The notes: generated from the sequence alone by a model not told the origin. A stretch of 64,000 nt of DNA from Peronospora farinosa (GCA_947646735.1 CANTFK010000164.1:310001-374000), one strand, 5' to 3'; shown: positions 25,842-37,998, counted from the stretch's first letter. Numbers and translations are program-made.

Positions 25842-25986
25842 TGGAAGGTATGAGGCATGGGCGAAAAAGCGAAAGAAGGCGAAGAAAAGTCTGCACTTGA
25901 GGGTGAAGACGACTTGAGCTGAAGATGGTAGATTGGAAAGTGATTAATAAATAGGTTCTTATTCTGCCTACTAATATATATGCTGT
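25842..25986 (-). repeat. Copia-1 5' LTR, truncated
   Basis: Remaining 145 bp of the Copia-1 5' LTR next to the primer binding site. Its inner end is TGGAAGG on the plus strand (TTCCA on the element strand). The outer part is gone: the Gypsy-A LTR begins at 25987. Confidence 0.55.
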
Positions 25987-27022
25987 TGTGGTGGAGTGGG
26001 TTCTCAAAAATGTATGATGAGACCCCAAACCACTAACTGTGCCGGACTGCCGACTGTCGGAGGGGGTACCCCGATGCCGCGTATGGACCTTCTCTCATCT
26101 TGTGTACCCGTCGGCTAGCGGGTTGCACTTTTCGGACGACTTGGTGAGGATGTAGACGTCTGCCTTGAGGGAGGAACACCTGGGGGGCCACGAGTGGATA
26201 TGCTATACTCGGTGGGCCGGTAGGTGGCCACTCGATCGACCTTGTCGAGAGTGGCCTTAAAACCAAAATTCTTCAGGGGCGCTTATCCCTGGCCTTTTCC
26301 TTCTTGTTTCAGGGGTATCAACCACCTGACCTTTACTTTGCTCCCGGACCGTGAGGTAAGAGAGGTCGCTTCCGATAGCGGGTCTTGAGGGGGGGGGGGG
26401 GGTGTTGCTACTCGAACGAGCTCACAGGCCAAATATATCCTGGAGCTCTATTCGCACTTGAACTTCGCTACACAACTGTCTTCGACGGGGGGCCAAAATA
26501 TATCCCTTCCCGGAACAGTGAGTAACTTAGAACAAGTCCTTCTTGGGTGACGGAGTCGTGCCACGTAGATCGCAAATTGAGTAGTATTTAATATAGTCCT
26601 ATCCTTTTAACTCCTTTACTCTATCCTTGCCTGAAGCTCTGATTCCTTGCGTCGACTGGTCTGATCCTTGTGTTAACTGGTCAGGAGTGGCTGAACCCCG
26701 AAGGGTAGAGGTCGACCAACGAGGGACCGGGTCTACCAATGAGGGACCCAGGTCTACCGATGAGGGACCGGGTCGACCAATGATCTACCATTGAGGGGCC
26801 AGGTCGATCAATGAAGGGCCATGGTCAACTCCCTTCGGTACCGGTTAACCGGTACCCTGATATCGATTTTTCTTCTGTGGGTCCTGCGGATTGTCCTCCA
26901 CCAACGGTCGCTCCCCTTCGAGGCCCCTGTCTCTCTGGTCTCCTGTCCCTGACCCACGGTCTATACTCCGAATCCAACTGTATTATGGGGCCCCCACATC
27001 GCAAAAACAGCACTTCACCACA
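25987..27022 (-). repeat. Gypsy-A 3' LTR
   Basis: LTR of 1,036 bp with inverted ends TGTGGTG/CACCACA. It holds a run of about 14 G near 26390 and a degenerate 20-21-bp tandem repeat (core GACCAATGAGGGACC) at about 26700-26822. It is about 140 bp shorter than the partner LTR, mainly through repeat content, and carries scattered substitutions, so the insertion is old. Confidence 0.88.
26700..26822. repeat. Degenerate 20-21-bp minisatellite in Gypsy-A 3' LTR
   Basis: Five to six imperfect copies of a unit around GGTCKACCRATGAGGGACC. The same minisatellite recurs, longer, in the other LTR (about 35800-36062) and again at about 27255-27320 just inside the element. Confidence 0.75.
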
Positions 27023-27345
27023 GCTGCCCCCTGCACTTGCTCAGCCTTTCAACGGATTGAGCACGCGCATGTCTTCACTTCCTTCGTCACGTAAGTCCTT
27101 TACTGTCCCCTTTGTTGACCGTCCACCTCTAACTCATGTCACTCCAGCCATGTCTTCCCCTGGTTCTGACGATCTTGGCAATCTTCCTCCTTTGTTCTCC
27201 ATTCTTCTATACACCTGACTCGTGGAAGGTCGAGTTCTCCCCGTATTTGACCCTGGTCTACCAACGAGGGGGTGGGCCGACCAATGAGGGACCAGGTCTA
27301 TCAATGAGGGACCCGGTCTACCTTCCAAGGATCTTGCTATCGTCT
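27023..27345 (+). other. Gypsy-A 3' internal stretch with PPT and possible antisense-ORF vestige
   Basis: Between the pol end and the 3' LTR. The element strand next to the LTR reads AAGTGCAGGGGGCAGC, a purine-rich tract resembling the Gypsy-B equivalent. On the plus strand a short frame opens with ATG at 27069 (MSSLPSSRKSFTVPF), the position where Gypsy-B carries its 843-codon antisense ORF. After about 50 codons the frame runs into minisatellite sequence and ends. Homology of the peptide to the Gypsy-B ORF is not evident, so vestige is only a positional inference. Confidence 0.4.
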
Positions 27346-30300
27346 GCTAATTTTCATGGCTTTGCATCACTTCGAAGCGGTTATGGCGTGTCTTCTTGCG
27401 CTCGAAGTCCCGGAGTAAAGCTCCGCAATTCAGATCCACTTCGTCCACCCACGAGGGGTCAGGGTGTCCCTTTCATTGCACGAGGAATTCTCGTTGTTGC
27501 CTTCCATACCGAGTCTTCTTGCCTGTACGACTCTCTAAAATTTCTTCGACTTCATACTCGCCTTCTTCCAATTCCCACACCCAGCTGTCTCTTGGTAACA
27601 GACATTCGTCGAAGTCAACTCGATCTGTTCCATCCGTTTTCAGCTCGCTGTTAGGTCGATCGGGGAACTATCTGACGGGCTTGAGCTTGGAGATGTGTAC
27701 GATTGGGAATAGTCTGTATTCTGTACCTCGTAATTCCAAACTTACTGCATGACCTCCGACTAGTTCCCGGACTCATAACGGTCCGTGCCAGAGGTGGGCC
27801 AATTTCTTGGCATACCCCTCTTTCACCCGGTCTAAGTATAGCCATACCCGGGACCCTGGCTGAATTTCGTGGCCGACTATCCCTTCATTTTGCGCTTGCA
27901 CCCGAGCCTGAGTAGCCGCCCGTAGGTTCTCGTTGACTTGGTCTCTTGCTCGCTGATAGTGACTCTGAATCCGATATCTCCATCTCCGAGGTCCTGAGTC
28001 TCGACGTCGAGTGTTCACCACCGGTAACATAGTCTCAAGAGTGGTCCTAGCATCCCATCCATGGACCAGATAAAACGGTGTCTCCTCCCGCACTCTGTCT
28101 TGAGCCGTGTTTAACGCGAACGTTAAATGTTCCGCGTATTCATCCCAGTCTCGCTGTCCCACGTCGGCTACATACATCTTGAGCGATCTTGTTAGAGTCT
28201 GGACCATTCTCTCCGCAGTGCCGTTCGCTTGAGGTCGGTAGGCTATGGTTGCTCTCGCACGTTGACCCACCATGCGACTGAAAGCTCGGAAGAAGTCCGA
28301 CATAAACCCCAGTTCCCGATCGTGACGGATCGTCTCACTGGCGCCAAAACGGCGGAAAACGCATTCTTCATATCCCTCAGCTACTTTCTGGGCTGTCCGT
28401 GACGCACTAGCCTTAGCCATCACATAACCTGTGAACAGGTCGACCCAAGTCAGTAGTTCCGTATTTCCTTTATGCGACTTGGGGAGAGATATTATGTGGT
28501 CCATCGCGATAATTTGGAAAGGGTACGTCGCTTCAACATTCCCCGAAGACTTCACTTATAAAGTGGGCCTCCCTTTCCCAGTCTCACAATCCATGCACTG
28601 ACCCACCTATATCTGGACACTTCGAAACAAACCCCTCCAATGACAATATCGTCGGATCCGATGATAGGTACGCCCGATTCCCTGATGGCCGCATTCCAAA
28701 CTCGTATGATAATGATGTAGGACGTCGGCTTGGAGACTCTCAGGTATCACTAATCTGGCAGTTATGTCTCGGTCATCTCTCTTGATCCTCTGGCCCGGGC
28801 AGTACACCAGCAATCCTTCTTCACTTATCTCGCAGTCTTCCGACATTTTGCTGCAGTTTCTGGCCGATTACACTGACAAGTCTTTCCAGTCTCCATTCAA
28901 ATATGCCTTCAACTCGCGTACCCTGCTCTCCTCTTCTTGCGAATCTCGGATTCTATCCATCCGAAGTTGTTGTACCACATCTTCTTGCATGACCTCTCCC
29001 GATATTTTGACGGGGAACCGTGATCTCGTCACCGCAGATACCTTGACCGACTGACCCCGGTCTCTAGGAACCAACACCTCTGGCAGCCGATTGATTGCTT
29101 CTAGACCTGGCCACTCTCCTCTTGGTATCGATTCGACCCCTTGCTGCTGATGTAAAGCCGCACTGGCCAACTGGTATGCGCTCTGATTCCAGTCTCGTTT
29201 CACATGTAAGACTGCGTGGGTGAAACTTACTCAACGCCTTGGCCCGAAACGGGGATAAAACTGAAGCCTTGCACTCAATCTCTCCACGCATCTGCCTTAT
29301 AACCAAATTGGAGTCTCCACAGATAATCAAACGCCGTCGCTCCATTGGCTCCAACAGGTCAAAGCCCAGTAACATGCCCTCATATTCCGCCTCATTCACT
29401 GTAGACTTGTCGAGATATTTCGACGCAGCTTCGACTATAGTCCAAGCAGGAAGTATCCACACAATAGCGCTGCAGGCGCCTCTCCCTTGCTTCACCCGGG
29501 CTGACCCATCGAAACTCATCACATACAGTTCTTCGTTTGGTTCCACTGTGGGCGTCGGTAGGTCGACCATTTGCCTGGATTGCTTCTTGGGAGAAAAAAA
29601 ATTCAAAAACTGAAAGATTAAATGAATTAAAATTTAGAAAAAAAAAAATTTTTGATATTGACGACAGAATTGAGTCTACATTTTCTCGAGGCGTAATACT
29701 GGCAGCTAATGCCCCCAGTACCTGGTCTTTGCCTTTCTTGTATTTCACAATCTTCAAAGTCCACTGGGACAAGAGAGCGGCCCAATTTCCCAAGCGACCT
29801 TGTAACCCCGAGGACTTCACTAGCCAGGCTAGTGTAGAATGCCTCGTCAGAACCTTGAGGGGTCGGGTGACCAACATCGTGAAGCAAGTCTCCAATATTC
29901 GTAACAACGCCAGCACTTCCTTTTCCACTGTGCTATAGTTCACCTCGTTTGACTTGAGGGTTCGGCTCGTAAACATTACCGGCATATACAGGCCGTCGTA
30001 ACTCTTCACCAACGACGCCGAGATGGCCCAATCACTTGCGTAGACAATAATAACTGCCTCTCTAGCCGGGTCGAAATGTCGTAGGATGGGTGCCGTAGAA
30101 ATTTTGTTCTTGAGCATGGCAAACGCTACTTGTACCTTCGACCATTTTTCTTCGTCGTCTTCCTGGGCCGCCACTTCATCGTTAGCCTTCAATTTGCACC
30201 TCCAAGCGTGAAAATCCACCTCTCTCAATTCATAAAGGATCGACGCGTATATGGCATAATCTTCGATGTACCTGCTGTAGTAATTCAGGCTTCCCAGAAA

Positions 30301-32671
30301 GGATTGCATAGCCTTCAGCGTTGTCGGTAGAGGTAGGTCGACCAAAGACTGAAGGTCCTTTGGATGGGCCTCTAGTCCTTCCTTGGAAACTCGATGTCCA
30401 AGATACTCAACCTTCCGACATCCCCACGTACTCTTGACGACGCTGACCGACAAATTCTAATAGTCACACACGTCTAGCAGCCGTTCCACTTTCTGGCATA
30501 ATACGTCCCATGTTTCGGCAGGAACAAGTATATCGTCAATGTATGATCGTCTACCCAATATCGAGGGGCCCGATTTTGCATCTGGTTCCCCTGTTGCAAA
30601 CAAATCCTCTGTTTCCTCTGTGTCCGCCCCTGGCGAAATCCTTAAAAATCCATATAACGCATTATCCAACAACCTTTGATATATCTGAGGTGCATTCTTA
30701 AGCTCAAAAGGCATCCGAAGCCATTCAAATAATCCCAGTGGAGTAACGAAAGCTGAGATTAGTCTCGCCCTTTCGGTCATACTGACGACCCAAAAACCAC
30801 TCGCCATATCAAGAGAACAGTACCATAAAGCTCCGTCCAAGTCCTCCAATAATTCGTTAATCAACGGCATCGGGTATACCATAAGCTGGGTGAGATCATT
30901 CACCAACCGATAGTCGATACACAATCGAATATCGACCCCATTCTTCTTCACGATAATCACAATTGGGCTGGCCCATGGCGAGGTGGAAGGCTGAATGATC
31001 TTTGCCGATAACAGTCCCTTGATCAGGTCGGCCAACTTCTCTTTGAATTGAGGGGCCACCTTCCGTACACGTTGCGCGATCGGTCTTGCGTTCCCTACAT
31101 CGATATCGCATATCGCTCCTCGGGCGGCCGGGGGTAAGGCGTTACCTTTACCCATCAGCAGATGTCGTTTCTTCCATATTATTTGTCGTAACCGCTCCAC
31201 CTCTTCGGGAGTGTTCCCATCTGGATCAGGAATCTGTATATCTTCTAACGCAATGCCTTCAGATGAGGGGTCCATTTCCGGTATGACCGCCCATCCTTGC
31301 CTTATGTCCTCGGCCCAAAGTTCCCCACTCTCGAAAGAACACACCTGGTCATCTGCCTGTAACAAGTATACCAGTTTAGCTTCCTTCTCATCTGTAGTGA
31401 TCCCTGCAGGTAGGTCTTCCTTAGCTACACTCCGTTCCTGGGTAGACCCCTCCTGCCAATTCACCTTCTCTTCGCATGGTTGTTCTTCTCTGTCAGGTAC
31501 CGGTTGATGTGTCATATTCATAATTGGGGTTGGGGCCGCTGGTCGCTGTAAGATGTGTGACGGAGTCTTATACTCTGGTATCTCCACTAGTGGCCCCTCT
31601 TCCTCTTCCGTTGGGTCGACCTGATGGTCGGCTTGGTCAGTGGTAGATTCATAAGCCAAATTTAGCCATTCCGCATATCTTCGAGAGCCTACCGAGACAA
31701 ACCCTGGCGTTCTCGAAACTTGATCCCCGGTCAACCACATACCTATTTTGGTATCTTCGTGCAATGTTAAGGGGTGAGGGCTAACGTTGGTTATCTTCAG
31801 AATTTGTCGACGCCCTATCCCTTCGATTAAGGTGGTCACCCATCGTCCGCCTCTCGTGACCCACAATTTCTTACTGTTTTGAGGTCGACCTTTTGAGAGG
31901 CACTTCCGTACATCCTCCAACGGATATCTGCACATAACGACCCAGCTTCACATCCGATACTCGCGTATTATAAAGCGTCCTTCGCCCGGTCAACTGTACC
32001 CTGACTTCATCGGGGAGGCAAAGAGTTCCGTCGGCCAAGTCTAACCGGATACCGGCTGGGAACATGAAGTCCATCCCCAAAATTGCATCTTGGCCTACCA
32101 TAGGGCCTACCCACACCTTAAAAATGTACACCAAGTTCCCATTCAGAGTGACCTTGATGCGAGTGTGCCCCTCCGTGGTATATACGGCTTCCCCAATACC
32201 AATACATTCTTGTCGTTCACTTTCATCAATTTGGCAGCCTACCTTATGAGCAAAGTCGATATCCAGGATGGATATCTCGGCACCAGTATCGAGCAACAAA
32301 TCTGCATGGTCGTTGTTGACCTTTCCAGAGGCTTTCGCTTGCCTGAACCATTTAGTAGGGGCGTGGTATTTTCAGTACCCCCTAGACTCGCCTGGCAATA
32401 AGTCCAACTCCATTACTGCATTTTCTCGAATAAATTTGTCAGGCTTATTCAAAGAAGCAACATGTACCAAAGGGTAATTTCCAATCTTCGATATATTTCC
32501 AATCTTAACTGGAACACCCGTCTCCTCCTTGGGCTGTTTCTCCACATATGCAAAGATACAACAATTAGAACGCTCGGCTCGTACCAGATTCCAACCTGGC
32601 GAGCGTCCTAATTTGCCATCTTCTCGAGTTTCTCCGGGAACATCCCTGCATGCTTGGCTGGGTTGTACCAT
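27346..32671 (-). pseudogene. Gypsy-A pol, broken
   Basis: Domains in order on the minus strand. Protease 31871-32299 (LLDTGAEISILD). RT 30457-31600 (YCSLDMASGFWV, MPFELKNAPQ with Glu for the Gly in Gypsy-B, SYIDDILVPA), then a nonsense codon replacing the Trp of VCNEWNLS at 30457. RT-linked RNase H 29650-30400. A roughly 60-bp AT-rich insertion near 29600-29660. Second RNase H 29064-29570 (MSFDGSAR, NEAEYEGMLLGF, CGDSNLVIRQMRG). Integrase zinc finger 28607-28846 (HHYHTSLECGHQG), DDE core 27773-28555 (MDHIISL, RHDRELGF, NGTAERM), then a damaged tail. The frame starts with an ATG overlapping the gag stop (TAATG at 32669-32673). Confidence 0.85.
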
Positions 32672-35081
32672 TAACGGAACAAATTATAGAGCTCCTCCAA
32701 CTGGCACTTCCCAATCTCGTGAATCTCTCCACAACCCCGGCATACAAACAGGCAGCGATCTGATGGATTACCCTTCCTCCCACAGCGGTCGCAGGTCAAT
32801 CGTTTCCAGCAATTCAGATCTCCATGTTTCTTGGACCCGCAATATGCACATCTCGGGTTTGGGGTCGCTGATGATGGGCCGGGTCGCTGGTCTACTGCCT
32901 GGCGATGTTGGTCGGCCTCCCTGGTCGGTAGATTCTTTGAGAACCTCACACTTGGTTCCCTCCTCGCTTCTGTCTCCATAAGGTAGACTCGTCTTAGATC
33001 TCCCTCATTCTCCGAGGAGTCTGGGCTGGAGTCTCCAGAGCTCGAGTCTTCCAGGGGCGCCCGTACTGCATGTATGGAGCGTCGGTTCATATCTCTCGGC
33101 CTCTCTGGTAGTGCCGGTGACTTCTGACGAAACTTGTTTGATCCAAACAGCATCTTGCCTCGTCGTGCCTTCGTCCGCTGACATGCTGTCAATACTTCCT
33201 CCAATTCTTCCACATCCGCCAGACGCAATATAGTCAACTTGTCTGCTAGCTCCGGGTCGTCCACCGTCAAAATGTAGTGATCGACATGATCCTTCTGAAC
33301 CTTTGGGCGACCCATCTTTAATCTTCATCTTTGCCCTGAGTCCAAGCACATTCAGGCGGTACAGATAATCCAGCGGGGTCTCTTCCGACCTTTTCTTCTC
33401 ATGGTAGTACTGATGGGCGACAGGTACCCCCCGTGCTACAGAACCGAATCATGAATTCTTGCATTAGGTCCTTCCAGTTTCCTCGGACTGAGCGACCCAA
33501 TTGACGGTATCAATTCTGTGCCGGTCCAGTCAGAAACCTTCCACAACGAGACATCGTTCGTCATCTGGTGCTTGGTCTCTTATAAATGCTGTCTTGACCG
33601 TCGATACCCAGCTGCGCGCCGAGAGTTTGATGCGAGGGTCCATATTTGGCATCTGTCCCAACGCTGCGTTCGCCATCATCGACTGAGGTCCCCTCACATT
33701 TATGTTGTCTGGGTCGAACTCACAGGAACCGACGGAATCCATGTCGACGTCGGTCATCGTGTGGCCTCTTGGTATTTGTATGCCTGGATGCTGGTCATGG
33801 TGAGCGGTCGTACTTTGCGCCTCTGGTCTTCCTCCTGCTACACTTCCGTTAGGGTGTGCCCGCGGTACTTGGCGTTCATTCAAAAATCTTGCCATCGCTG
33901 CGTCGAAGAGGGTCTGCAGATCACCTACCGGGTAGGTAGGCCCTTTCCCCCCCCAGCATCTTCGTCACGGGGCAGAGCAAATTCCAATTTTTTCTCGTGC
34001 TGATTTCCCATTGGTTGAAAATCGGAATGATTTTCATTTTTGCCACGCGTCGCCGTTTCGAGACCACATGGTTCCTGCTCCGCGCTGCGCGCTCGGTCCT
34101 GATGCAGCGCCGCCCCAGTTGGGCCTAGGGGCATCCTAGTGACCGATCCCGTCGAGGACGATCCTGGGGACCACGGAGCTGCTTCCCTCTGGCCGCTTGA
34201 CATCAGGTGTTGGGATGGGCCTTGACTCGCCCCTGGGCGGCCGGCGGCTCCATACATGTGGGGACACACCGTGATGTTTGGAAGCGTCATCTGGCTGTCC
34301 TTGGACCGTGTTTGTGTGGGTGTCGTCAGAGGTGGGTTTTCCTTTGCTGGCGTGGTACTCACTAGCATCGACAGACGCTTGTGTATATACTCTAGCGTTT
34401 TTGTGATTCTGTCGAATCCCAGGGACAGTAGGTCATCCGGGTCGAACCGCCCCGCGACCATGTTCGCTTCACGAAGAAGGGTGACCAGCGCAATGATCGC
34501 ATCCGTGACGGTTTGCAGCCGTGGAAGGGTCGACACCGGCCCAGTAAGTTGACCCAGCTGCCGGATCTCCAGGGTCTTCGCGACGGGGTCGCGCTCCAGG
34601 AACGCGTTCAGCTTGCGTTGGTGGTAGGTCCTCGTGACGTCAGCGTCTGACCATGATTCCAGTCCTGACTTCTCGGGGCCTATCGACTTGGTGTTTCGGG
34701 TGCCTTCATCCGGAACTTTGTCGGCTTGGATTGCGCGATCTTTGTTTGTTGTTTTTTCGGGGACCTTAGCCTCTCGGTTTTCACCGTCGGCTGATGGTCC
34801 TCTGGATCATGATAGGCATCATGACCCAAGGTCTCCTCAACGAGGACATAGGGATGGTATTTAGGTTTATCTTCAATAAATTCAACCTTGACCATGTTGA
34901 CCGGGCCCCTCCCAAGGCCCGGTCGGTCCTTCGATCCTTTGTTTGTTTCTTCTTGAGTCACTGGCGATCTGTCTTCCAGTGACTCTTCGGTCTTGTGCTC
35001 CTTCTTGAAATGAACATCTTTATCATCTTGGGACTCGCGGTGAAATCCCGCGTCTTCCGAAGATGCGGGCACGCGCACCAT
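32671..35081 (-). pseudogene. Gypsy-A gag, broken
   Basis: Begins with ATG at the LTR/primer-binding-site junction (MVRVPASSEDAGFHRES), matching the Gypsy-B gag start. It is split into frames at about 34680-35081, 33925-34536, 33530-33895 and 32671-33315. The last frame carries the zinc knuckles (CAYCGSKKHGDLNCW, CDRCGRKGNPSDRC). It stops at LEELYNLFR, about 17 codons earlier than Gypsy-B gag. Confidence 0.82.
35062..35080 (-). other. Gypsy-A primer binding site
   Basis: One base inside the 5' LTR the element strand reads TGGTGCGCGTGCCCGCATC. The complement ends GCGCACCA and fits a tRNA 3' end: T-stem CGGG, seven-base acceptor strand, discriminator A, CCA. The Gypsy-B site differs at one base. 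The site lies inside gag codons 1-7. Confidence 0.75.
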
Positions 35082-36258
35082 TGTGGTGGAGTGGGTTCTC
35101 AAAATTGTATGATGAGACCCCAAACCACTAACTGTGCCGGACTGCCGACTGTCGGAGGGGGTACCCCGATGCCGCGTATGGACCTTCTCTCACCTTGTGT
35201 ACCCGTCGGCTGGCGGGTTGCACTCTTCGGAGAACTTGGTGAAGATGTAGACGTCTGTCTTGAGGGAGGTACACCTGGGGGGCCACGAGTGGATATGCTA
35301 TACTCGGTGGGCCGGTAGGTGGCCACTCGATCGACCGTGCCGAGAGTGGACTTAGAGCCAAATTCTTCAGGGGCGCTTATCCCTGGCCTTTTCCTTCTCG
35401 TTTCAGGGGTATTAACCACCTGACCTTTACGTTGCCCCCGGACCTTGAGGTGAGGGAGACCGCTTCCGATAGCGGGTCTTGGGGGGGGGGGTGTTGCTAC
35501 TCGAACGAGCTCACAGGCCAAATATATCCTGGAGCTCTATTTGCCCTTGAACTTCGCTACGCAACTGTCTTCGGCGGGGGCCTAAATATATCCCTTCCCG
35601 GAACAGTGAGTAACTTAGAACAAGTCCTTCTTGGGTGACGGAGTCGTGCCACGTAGATCGCAAATTGAGTAGTATTTAATATATTCCTATCCTTTTAACT
35701 CCTTTACTCTACAGTATCCTTGCCTGAAGCTCTGATTCCTTGCGTCGACTAGTCTGATCCTTGTATTAAGTGGTCCGGAGTGGCTGAACCCTGAGGGGCC
35801 GAGGTCGACCGATGAGGGACCCAGGTCTACCAACGAGGGACCGGGTCGACCGATGAGGTAAGAGAGAGGTTAACGAGAGGGCGGGTGAGATGATGGAGGT
35901 TAGAAGGAGTGAGGAGATGAGGGATTAAATGAGGGACCCAGGTGAGAGAGGGGGTAAAAGGACCCAGGTCGACCGATGAGGGGCCGGGTCGACCAATGAA
36001 GGACCCAGGTCGACCTATGAGGGACCCGGGCCTACCAACGAGGGGCCAGGTCGATCAATGAGCGGCCATGATCAACTCTCTTTGGTACCTACCCTGATAC
36101 TGATTTTCTTCGGCGGATCCTGCGAATTGTCCTCCACCAACGGTCGCTCCCCTTCGAGGCCCCTGTCTCTCTGGTCCCCTGTCCCTGACCCACGGCCTAT
36201 ACTCCGCATCCAACTGGAGTCTGGGACCTCCACATCACAAAATTAGCACTTCACCACA
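35082..36258 (-). repeat. Gypsy-A 5' LTR
   Basis: LTR of 1,177 bp, same ends as the 25987-27022 copy. It holds an expanded minisatellite (about 35800-36062) and a purine-rich insertion near 35860-35960 that is absent from the partner. It cuts into the unidentified coding fragment to its right. Confidence 0.88.
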
Positions 36259-36663
36259 TATCTCTATCATCGTAAAACAGTTTCTAGCGATCACCAGCAT
36301 TGGTGTTATTGGGAATCGATTATCCTTGCTGGAAAAATAAGAGTAGAATTTTGCGCCTTCTTCTTCGTCAACGGTCCGTTTTTGTTGCTCATGGAGCGGG
36401 TTAGTGATCGTCACCGTTGACGACACGTCAGGTTGGACGCGTAACGCTGTTAGATCATTCGCAGCATTACGTTCAGGGAACAAGTTCGGTGTCATCTTCA
36501 CACTCAAGTGTGGTTATTAGAGACCCATCGGGTCCCAGGGAGACGGTGCCACTTTCTCAATCAACCGCTTCATCACGATCTTCTTAACGGAGACCTCGAA
36601 GAGTCTTGGACTCATTGACAAGAGGCATCATTTTTACAAAGAAAAAATTGTGTCCAACGACAT
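36259..36663 (-). pseudogene. Unidentified coding fragment between Gypsy-A and Gypsy-B
   Basis: Minus-strand sequence with coding character squeezed between two LTR elements. An ATG frame starting at 36492 reads MTPNLFPERNAANDLTALRV and stays open for about 78 codons until it enters the Gypsy-A LTR. Upstream, in another frame, is a 32-codon piece (MSPRLFEVSVKKIVMKRLIE). I recognise neither. It is probably the remnant of a gene or older element truncated by Gypsy-A. Confidence 0.45.
36660..36663. other. Target site duplication ACAT, left of Gypsy-B
   Basis: ACAT immediately precedes the TG of the left LTR. The same four bases follow the CA of the right LTR at 49907-49910. Confidence 0.75.
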
Positions 36664-37915
36664 TGTGGTGGAGTGGGATTCGCAAAATTGCTGATGCGAT
36701 CCCAACTCTCCACTGGCGCCCGGACGACCGACTAACGGAGGGGGTACCCCGATTCCGTGTGTATAGCCTTCCTCACCTTGTGTACCCGTCGGTAGGGCGG
36801 GTTGCTCTCTTCTCGGTAGACTTGAGTCGATGTTGAACTTGATTGTGTTAGGGATAGGTGGGGGGGGCGATCGCGTGGAATTCCTCACACGATCGCAGTT
36901 GTTCTTGGGGTGCTCTGTTTGAGTCGCCCTGATCTCCCTTGAGATCGCCTTGTCCAAAAATGTAGATACTTGATCCGCTTGCCTTCTGACCACTTGAGCC
37001 GTCTCGCGATCTTGTATCTGGACTTCTTAGTCCTCTGCGTCCAATCGCAGCTTGAGTTGTTTTGTTGAGAATTCTTGCAATCCCTGGCCAAACAATCCAG
37101 GGATATGACTTGCGTAGTAGGTAGACTTCCTTGAGACGTCGGGAGGCCAAAGAATCCAGCCCGGAAGAGAAGTCGACACGTGTACTTAGAAGCAAATTGA
37201 ACTCTGTTAATGTTAACCAATCAAATACCAAAACCTATGATCTTGACTATCTGTAGCTCAGGATCTGTTGCCACGTATCGCCCTTTCGGAAAAATCAGAT
37301 CTTGTAATGTGGTCCACTCCAATATCGCCGCGATCTGGATCGCTACCTCGCTTGGATATAATACCATTTTAGTACCAGATCGCGGTACTAAATAATTAGT
37401 ACCAGATCGCGGTACTAAATAATTAGTACCAGATCGCGGTACTAAATAATTAGTACCAGATCGCGGTACTAAATAATTAATACCAGATCGCGGTACTAAA
37501 TAATTAATATCGGATCGCGATCCGCCGGATCACGACTTGTCTTCTTCACCGTTTCTCAGGTCATGTGAGATAGTTCATCAATGTGACATTTCATATCCAC
37601 CATTCCAGTCCTCCATAGCGACGTGATCCACACCAGACCGTCCTCCACATGCTTGGATGTACCCATCTTCCTCCTTAGCGACCGCGTTCACGCGGATCGC
37701 CATCGGAAATACTGGAGATCGCAATAGCGTAGTTTCTAGGCCATATTTGACCCCACATAGAAGTGCAAACTACTCCATTCACTGTTTTCCATCCTATTTG
37801 ACATCGTCTTGAAACCTTTCTGCGAGATCGCGACTCATCAATATTGGCCATTTCGGACTTAACCGAAAATATGCGATCACACTTGGCGAAATTCACTCTT
37901 TCACTTCGCCACAAT
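36664..37915 (-). repeat. Gypsy-B 3' LTR
   Basis: LTR of 1,252 bp; ends TGTGGTGG/CGCCACA. It holds five copies of a 27-bp repeat at 37371-37505 and is GATCGC-rich. Compared with the 5' LTR: two more repeat copies, one extra G in a G run near 36860, lacks a 28-bp duplication, few substitutions. Confidence 0.93.
37371..37505. repeat. 27-bp tandem repeat in Gypsy-B 3' LTR, 5 copies
   Basis: Copies start at 37371, 37398, 37425, 37452 and 37479, plus a partial diverged copy at 37506. The unit begins AGTACCAGATCGCGGTACTA and ends AATAATT. GTACCnnnnnnnnGGTAC is a near-palindrome centred on GATCGC. The 5' LTR has three copies. Confidence 0.95.
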
Positions 37916-37935
37916 CGTCCCCTGCACCGATAGCC
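37916..37935 (-). other. Gypsy-B polypurine tract region
   Basis: Adjacent to the 3' LTR the element strand reads GTGCAGGGGACGAT. A TGCAGGGG core is shared with Gypsy-A at the same place, consistent with the plus-strand primer. The tract is short and imperfect. Confidence 0.5.
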
Positions 37936-37970
37936 CACATACAGTGTTGGCCTAACTGTGCACTGTCTCG

Positions 37971-37982
37971 CTTCACTCTTCT
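37971..37982 (+). promoter_or_regulatory. Candidate initiator for the antisense ORF
   Basis: GCTTCACTCTTC about 20 bp upstream of the antisense ORF ATG fits the oomycete TCAYTYY initiator. It suggests, but does not prove, transcription from its own promoter against the element. Confidence 0.35.
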
Positions 37983-37998
37983 CGTCACTTCGTCCCTT

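Larger units (their letters stand above)
25987..36258 (-). mobile_element. Gypsy-A: degenerate Ty3/Gypsy element with two LTRs
   Basis: Element of 10.3 kb read leftwards: 5' LTR 35082-36258, gag 32671-35081, pol 27346-32671, 3' LTR 25987-27022. Both LTRs start TGTGGTGGAGTGGG and end CACTTCACCACA. Coding regions are related to Gypsy-B throughout but broken by shifts and stops, so it is non-autonomous. Outer flanks are GCTGT (left) and TATCT (right). They are not a target duplication, and left and right flanks are unrelated sequences. Confidence 0.9.

Noticed and set aside
26811..27654. Plus-strand frames of 118-172 codons at the Gypsy-A 3' end
   Set aside because: Antisense to pol C-terminus and LTR minisatellite. 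Only the short ATG frame at 27069 is kept as a positional vestige.
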